A stretch of DNA of 64,000 bases from Kordiimonas pumila (GTDB lineage: Bacteria > Pseudomonadota > Alphaproteobacteria > Sphingomonadales > Kordiimonadaceae). The translations under genes were made by a program, and so were the position numbers. Shown here one piece after another: positions 59,982 through 64,000 of the stretch. Position 1 is the first letter of the stretch; each line of letters starts with the position of its first letter. Location: the NCBI RefSeq assembly GCF_015240255.1, contig NZ_CP061205.1, positions 62,001 through 126,000 on the forward strand. Direction: 5' to 3'. Under the pieces are notes generated by a model. That model was given only the letters and a program-made list of their open reading frames with translations. It searched no databases and was not told the origin of the DNA.

Positions 59982-61019
59982 TTATATTATGGTCTTATTT
60001 TTGCGATTTTCCCTGATGCGCCATAGTATAAACCCAGAAAAAACTAACATCATTAGCCCTGCCCCGAGAATCAGCAGGACAAAGCGCCCCGCGCTTCCAA
60101 GAGCCAAAGAACTATGAAGAGGATAAAACCAGGCAAAAAACTTCTGATCGGAGGGAACAGACACAGAATAAACAGTTTTCTCGATCCGTCCTGATAACAT
60201 GTCCACCATTATGCGGTCGACAGCCCCCGGCCACGCAGGATCACTAGCATTAATCATGAAAACTGCCTGCCCTGTACTCCAGTTAAAGCGTACTTCTTTT
60301 ATAGTCTGTGCGCGGGACGCCTCGTTATAAATCGGATCCAAAGGCATATATTCAGGAGACTCAATAGCCTGCTCAGTAGCGGAACCCGACAGATAGAAGC
60401 CCCTAATGGTCATGCCTGCACCACTAACAGCAAGTATAACAAGAATTGGAGCCAGAATAACCCCTACAACACGGTGAATATCATACCACTTACGCATAGG
60501 TGGTGCGCTTAAATCTATTGCAAGTTTCTGGCGCTTCCTAAGGAGCCACCAGAAATAAACACCAGAAACAGACATAAAAAGCAGCATAATGCCCAGCGCT
60601 GCATTTATGTATGCTCCCGTATCCCCCAACAGCAGATCTTCATGAAAACGAAACACCCAAAACATTAACCCTTTTGAAGCCTTTAAAGGCGCCATCACTG
60701 CGCCTGTTTCCGGATCAAGAGACAGGAAGATATATTCCTGTGTATCAGGCATATAAAGCCGTACAGTTGCAGCGTGGCCGGTGTCAGCCGGAAGCTGAAG
60801 TCTGGAAACAACTGCGTTAGGCATAACAGTCTCAACGCCCGCCAGCATCTTATCTAAACTAACACCAGAATACTGGCGATTTAGTTTCAAATCTTCCCCG
60901 GCAATAAAGTTTTCTATTGGGGAACGATATAGCAAAAGCATGCCAGAAATCGTTTGACCAACCAAGAATACCATAAAAGCCAAACCCAGCCATTTATGTA
61001 TATCTTTCAAGGTCTTCAT
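59982..61019 (-). CDS. PepSY-domain membrane protein (PiuB/FoxB-like)
   Basis: A 345-residue inner-membrane protein with four helices and PepSY domains in the periplasmic loops. Helix 1 begins LKDIHKWLGLAFMVFL, helix 2 contains WVFRFHEDLLLG nearby, helix 3 follows WYDIHRVVGVILAPILVIL and helix 4 follows FAWFYPLHSSLALG. Regularly placed histidines (HKW, RFHEDL, DIHR, PLHSSL) on the helices would bind haem, as in FoxB/PiuB proteins that reduce ferric siderophores. Encoded 91 bp after a TonB receptor, a common iron-uptake pair. The start at 61019 follows AAGGTGTGG. Confidence 0.87.
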   Translation of the reverse strand: MKTLKDIHKWLGLAFMVFLVGQTISGMLLLYRSPIENFIAGEDLKLNRQYSGVSLDKMLAGVETVMPNAVVSRLQLPADTGHAATVRLYMPDTQEYIFLSLDPETGAVMAPLKASKGLMFWVFRFHEDLLLGDTGAYINAALGIMLLFMSVSGVYFWWLLRKRQKLAIDLSAPPMRKWYDIHRVVGVILAPILVILAVSGAGMTIRGFYLSGSATEQAIESPEYMPLDPIYNEASRAQTIKEVRFNWSTGQAVFMINASDPAWPGAVDRIMVDMLSGRIEKTVYSVSVPSDQKFFAWFYPLHSSLALGSAGRFVLLILGAGLMMLVFSGFILWRIRENRKNKTII

Positions 61020-61040
61020 AAACACCACACCTTTCAGTTT

Positions 61041-61075
61041 GAAAAAGAAGCCTGCCTTTGCATACAAAGGCAGGC
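61041..61075 (-). terminator. Strong hairpin between TonB receptor and PepSY genes
   Basis: GCCTGCCTTTG (61050-61060) pairs perfectly with CAAAGGCAGGC (61065-61075). In the minus direction it is followed by TTCTTTTTC. A partial terminator here would lower expression of the PepSY gene relative to the receptor. Confidence 0.75.
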
Positions 61076-61110
61076 AAGGGGATGCCTTGAGGAAACAAGG
61101 GGGATAGTTC

Positions 61111-63243
61111 TTAATATTCTATGCGGTACTTGATCGTGCCTGTCGCACCTGGTGCCTTAGAATAACGATCATTTTGCTGCATAGCCTCAGAAAGGTGCGT
61201 GAAATAATCAGTATTAAGTGCATTGTTTACACCAATAGTAAGTGTACCCGGTCCAACCTGACCAGTCAGGCTAACATCCATTACAAACCAGCTGTTTATA
61301 ACACCTTCATAAAAAGCTGTACTGCCAGGAAACTTGTCACGCACACCGGAATAAAGGCCTTGAGCCCGCACACGCCAGCTATCAGCAAAATCATGCTCAA
61401 CATAGGCCGTTATTTTTCTAGGCGGGATACGGCGATGTTGAATCCATCTCTCGTATTCACCGTCTAAATCACGGTCTTCCTTGCCTTCAAGCCACGTGTA
61501 GCTACCCCCAACACGCCATGTGTCAGACAGATCAGCATCAAACGTAAATTCAATACCATAAATCTTATCAGCCGTACGGGATTCAAGTACGTTCCCAGAC
61601 GGGTTATTCGGGTCAGGGTTTAATGTCAGAGCATTTGTTGATGTTGTATAGAAAACAGAAAGTTCTGTAGAAACCGCGCCATAATGTGTTCTGACACCAC
61701 CTTCATAACTATCAATAAGGTTTGGCTCAGGGTTCAGAATAACAACATTTACATCAACAGGATATGACCGCAGTACCCTGGCGACACTTGCCACCTCAAA
61801 CCCTTGAGAGTAGCCGCCAAACAGACTAACTGAATCTGAAATGGCATATGATAAACCCACATTTACAGGAGTCGCAGAATAACCCAGTGTACCACCTGTA
61901 ATTTCAGCCAGAGTAAGCAAAGAGGTGAAATCTTCGATTTCAAGATCAGCTTTTTCGTACCGCACACCAGCCGTCAGCGTTAGCTTATCGAAAAGTGGCA
62001 TAAATAACTGACCAAAAACCGCCCGACTCTTTAGAACCTGTGTTGGCGCAAATTGACGACCATCAACAAGGCCCGTTACTGTATCATCATGTAGGTAGTC
62101 AGCACCCCACAACAGTTCTGCACCTTCAGACAAGAAATCAAGCGGGGTTCTCATATCTAAACGGAACCCGTACTTTTCTGATTCAGTATCAGATTGCCCT
62201 GAGGGTTTACTTGTAAGCGGAAAGCGGTTTGCTGAATAGTCAAACACACTTTTAGAACGCTGGTAATAACCCTGAAGTGTTAGGCTCGTTCCAACAATAT
62301 CAGCATGGGAATATGTTAAAGTACCCACAAGATTATCATGGTACTGGTCAGCTTCATCAGTGTCTGTTGCATCTTTTGGTGTAGCAGTAGCCTTCACTCC
62401 ATTAGCCACACTGCCGGCCAAAAGCTTATAATCCGTATCCTGCTTTTGACGATACTTATTTATACTGGCTTCAATACGCTGATTTTCAGCAAAATCGAAC
62501 CCAACCTTACCATAAAAGCTATAAATACCAGAGTCAGCCAGTCCGCTTGCACCATTCGGAATAGGCGCAATCCTATCGCCGTCAGCATCAAAGAAGCCAC
62601 CAACTTTTTCATAGTAACCTGCAGCAATATAATCAACTTTATCACCGCCACCACTGATGGACTGACGAATAGATGGGCGGAATCCATTGCCAATATCGGT
62701 TAGGGAAAACTGGGTTCCCACTTCCGTTGAGAATGTCGTATCATCCTTTGTGCCAGACTTGGTAATGTAATTGATAAACCCAGCCCCAGCACTATTACCA
62801 TAAAGCGCAGAGGAGCCCCTCACAACTTCAATACGCTTAATAATAGAGGGATCAATCAGGCGTAGTTCACGCCCCACATCATTCAACGTCGGCGTAATAG
62901 GCACGCCGTCAATGAAAAATACGGGCTTCCGGCCCCGCAAGCTTGTTGTAAAATTTGCAGGCGATGCAGAGCTGGTCCCCATACCTGGCACAAGCTGACC
63001 TAAAATTGCCTCAAGATCAGATGTAACGGCAAGCTGCTTACCCAGCTCCTCTTCACCGATCAGCGTTACAGAACCCGGCATGGATTCAATAGACGATGGC
63101 AATCTGGAGCCTGTTACAACAATCTCCTCGAACATACCGTCTTTTTTACGGGTATCAGCAGACTGGGCGTTCACTGCACCTGCTATTAACATGGCACCAG
63201 CTGACACTGATAAATACCAGATACCTTTCAATTGAACTTTCAT
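61111..63243 (-). CDS. TonB-dependent outer-membrane receptor
   Basis: A 710-residue receptor. Signal peptide (about 1-25), TonB box EEIVVTGSRLPSS, plug with RIEVVRGSSALYGNSAGAGFINYITK, and a barrel ending in GTIKYRIEY. No STN domain. The plug resembles ferric-siderophore and catechol receptors. The start at 63243 follows CAGGGAGAATACG; the longer frame to 63339 would cross the operator. The PepSY gene follows. Two inverted GntR operator cores lie 70-103 bp upstream, tying this receptor to the ABC/catabolic operon. Confidence 0.92.
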   Translation of the reverse strand: MKVQLKGIWYLSVSAGAMLIAGAVNAQSADTRKKDGMFEEIVVTGSRLPSSIESMPGSVTLIGEEELGKQLAVTSDLEAILGQLVPGMGTSSASPANFTTSLRGRKPVFFIDGVPITPTLNDVGRELRLIDPSIIKRIEVVRGSSALYGNSAGAGFINYITKSGTKDDTTFSTEVGTQFSLTDIGNGFRPSIRQSISGGGDKVDYIAAGYYEKVGGFFDADGDRIAPIPNGASGLADSGIYSFYGKVGFDFAENQRIEASINKYRQKQDTDYKLLAGSVANGVKATATPKDATDTDEADQYHDNLVGTLTYSHADIVGTSLTLQGYYQRSKSVFDYSANRFPLTSKPSGQSDTESEKYGFRLDMRTPLDFLSEGAELLWGADYLHDDTVTGLVDGRQFAPTQVLKSRAVFGQLFMPLFDKLTLTAGVRYEKADLEIEDFTSLLTLAEITGGTLGYSATPVNVGLSYAISDSVSLFGGYSQGFEVASVARVLRSYPVDVNVVILNPEPNLIDSYEGGVRTHYGAVSTELSVFYTTSTNALTLNPDPNNPSGNVLESRTADKIYGIEFTFDADLSDTWRVGGSYTWLEGKEDRDLDGEYERWIQHRRIPPRKITAYVEHDFADSWRVRAQGLYSGVRDKFPGSTAFYEGVINSWFVMDVSLTGQVGPGTLTIGVNNALNTDYFTHLSEAMQQNDRYSKAPGATGTIKYRIEY

Positions 63244-63312
63244 CGTATTCTCCCTGAGTAATTCAGTTATAGCACCAAAGTGCTTATGGTTGGTTATCAC
63301 AACACACAAATA

Positions 63313-63346
63313 TAGTAGCCAATTTAATATATAAATCAAGCTACTA
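63313..63346. promoter_or_regulatory. Paired candidate GntR operators upstream of the TonB receptor
   Basis: TAGTAGCCAA (63313-63322) is followed by an inverted weaker copy CAAGCTACTA (63337-63346), centres 24 bp apart, the same geometry as at 45682-45716. The region is strongly A/T-rich. Confidence 0.65.
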
Positions 63347-63510
63347 TTTATTTTTATATAAAATCGTATTATTTTAATTTTTTTATTTTATAAAACAATA
63401 ACTTAAAATTAAGAAATCACCCTGAGTGCGCTTAAATCAGAAGGAAAGGTGGGAGAATTTTATAAATAAAATGCTAAATTTCATCATTTTTCTTGATTTA
63501 TAATCATATA

Positions 63511-63520
63511 TTGGCGACTA
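63511..63520. promoter_or_regulatory. Candidate GntR operator before the terminal hydrolase gene
   Basis: TTGGCGACTA, one base different from the core at 45707. It abuts TATATAAT, a good -10 box, and would block polymerase. It lies 63 bp before the hydrolase GTG start. Confidence 0.6.
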
Positions 63521-63582
63521 TATAATTATTGAAGGATGTTCGTTACATCCAGACTTAAGAAAAATAATAAGGAGCCCTGTTT

Positions 63583-64000
63583 GTGGCAACGTTACCCAAG
63601 AGTTCAGTTCAGCCTCTATCGTCATATTATCTGGACGATTCAACTACAATTGCCTGCCAGGCAGATCAACGGTTTTCTTATTGCACTTATACGCCTAAAA
63701 GCTGGAGTCCCGAAACAGCCTCAGAGTTTAGATTGCTCGTTGTTGTACATGGTAGTGACCGTGCACATCATGCTATTCGCAAGCAATTTGTTGCCGTGGC
63801 AGAGGAACAAAAACTGATTGTACTTTCTCCTTTATTCCCCACAGGGGTCGGGGACCCATCAGATACTGACAATTATAAATATATAATTTTCCAGAACCTG
63901 CGCTTTGACCAAATTTTATTGAGCATGGTTGATGAGGTCATAAAGCGCTATGATATGCCTTCAGCCAATTTTGCCCTTTTTGGATTTTCGGGCGGAGCAC
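63583..64000 (+). CDS. Alpha/beta hydrolase, truncated by the window end
   Basis: The first 139 codons of an alpha/beta-fold hydrolase starting with GTG, with AAGGAG eight bases upstream. The frame reads LLVVVHGSDRAHH (oxyanion HG motif), then LIVLSPLFPTG, and near the end the nucleophile elbow FALFGFSGGA (GFSGG). No signal peptide is seen, so it is probably cytoplasmic. It is the esterase/peptidase-like class, and the His and Asp lie beyond the window. Controlled by the operator core at 63511, it joins the GntR regulon as a likely substrate-opening hydrolase. A shorter frame starting at 63536 overlaps it out of phase and is not favoured. Confidence 0.8.
   Translation, partial: MATLPKSSVQPLSSYYLDDSTTIACQADQRFSYCTYTPKSWSPETASEFRLLVVVHGSDRAHHAIRKQFVAVAEEQKLIVLSPLFPTGVGDPSDTDNYKYIIFQNLRFDQILLSMVDEVIKRYDMPSANFALFGFSGGA

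Noticed and set aside
1-64000. CRISPR arrays, tRNA or rRNA genes, prophage
   Set aside because: I saw no regularly spaced repeats, no cloverleaf or rRNA-like sequence and no phage structural or integrase genes when reading through.

Overview
The window looks like chromosomal accessory DNA from a free-living Gram-negative bacterium, most likely an alphaproteobacterium. The reasons are four TonB-dependent receptors, an ECF-sigma/FecR/receptor signalling set, many exported hydrolases and amidohydrolases, a PQQ-dependent quinohaemoprotein dehydrogenase and a GC content I estimate by eye in the mid-40s to about 50 %. A Kordiimonadales/Emcibacterales-like marine lineage would fit, but this is only an impression. 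I see no rRNA, tRNA, CRISPR array or phage genes. Transposon traces are limited to two decayed IS3-type fragments (about 10.05 kb and 44.24-44.62 kb).

Layout. (1) 0.2-9.8 kb: an adaptor/ATPase/FtsX-type permease export operon plus a membrane-anchored serine hydrolase on the minus strand, divergent from an NtrC-type response regulator and its sensor kinase. A near-perfect sigma-54 promoter and two tandem 16-bp palindromes lie between them. (2) 9.8-10.57 kb: about 800 bp of gene debris, with an IS3 orfB remnant and a structured stretch. (3) 10.57-22.6 kb: a plus-strand catabolic island with a HyuA-like ATPase, a DUF917 (S-methyl-thiohydantoin desulfurase type) protein, a MalT-type LuxR regulator, an Asp/Glu/hydantoin racemase, an NCS1 permease, a TonB receptor, a Cys/Met-type PLP lyase and an OsmC protein. 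Three near-identical 17-bp palindromes precede three of its transcription units. (4) 22.9-34.3 kb (minus): ECF sigma, FecR, STN-type TonB receptor, a small secreted protein, a Fes-like esterase, two tandem exported amidohydrolases (one with a broken metal site) and a siderophore-type receptor. (5) 34.5-43.8 kb: a tannase/feruloyl-esterase operon with two exported ChuX/HutX-like haem-carrier paralogues and a Tat-exported TRZ/ATZ amidohydrolase, divergent from a PQQ/haem-c alcohol dehydrogenase and followed by an OmpR/EnvZ-type pair. Two tandem copies of a 16-bp palindrome sit in the divergent promoter region. (6) 44.7-64 kb: a GntR/FCD regulator and what appears to be its regulon: an 11-gene operon (iron-type ABC importer, nitrilase-fold amidase, M81/MlrC peptidase, HpcH aldolase, PrpD, PrpB, a glutamine-synthetase-like ligase, ALDH, Fe-ADH), a TonB receptor with a PepSY reductase-like protein, and an alpha/beta hydrolase cut by the window end.

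The last block is the most exciting part. The same operator core (TTGGCKACTA or its complement) sits in front of the GntR gene, the ABC operon, the TonB receptor and the terminal hydrolase. Receptor, PepSY protein and Fbp-type importer are iron/siderophore-type parts, whereas the enzymes are amide hydrolases and methylcitrate-cycle-like tricarboxylate enzymes with no methylcitrate synthase. My inference is a system that imports an amide- or ester-linked tricarboxylate, possibly a citrate-type xenosiderophore, and eats it. The operon is also a base-composition mosaic: M81, GS, ALDH and Fe-ADH are clearly GC-richer than the genes between and around them.
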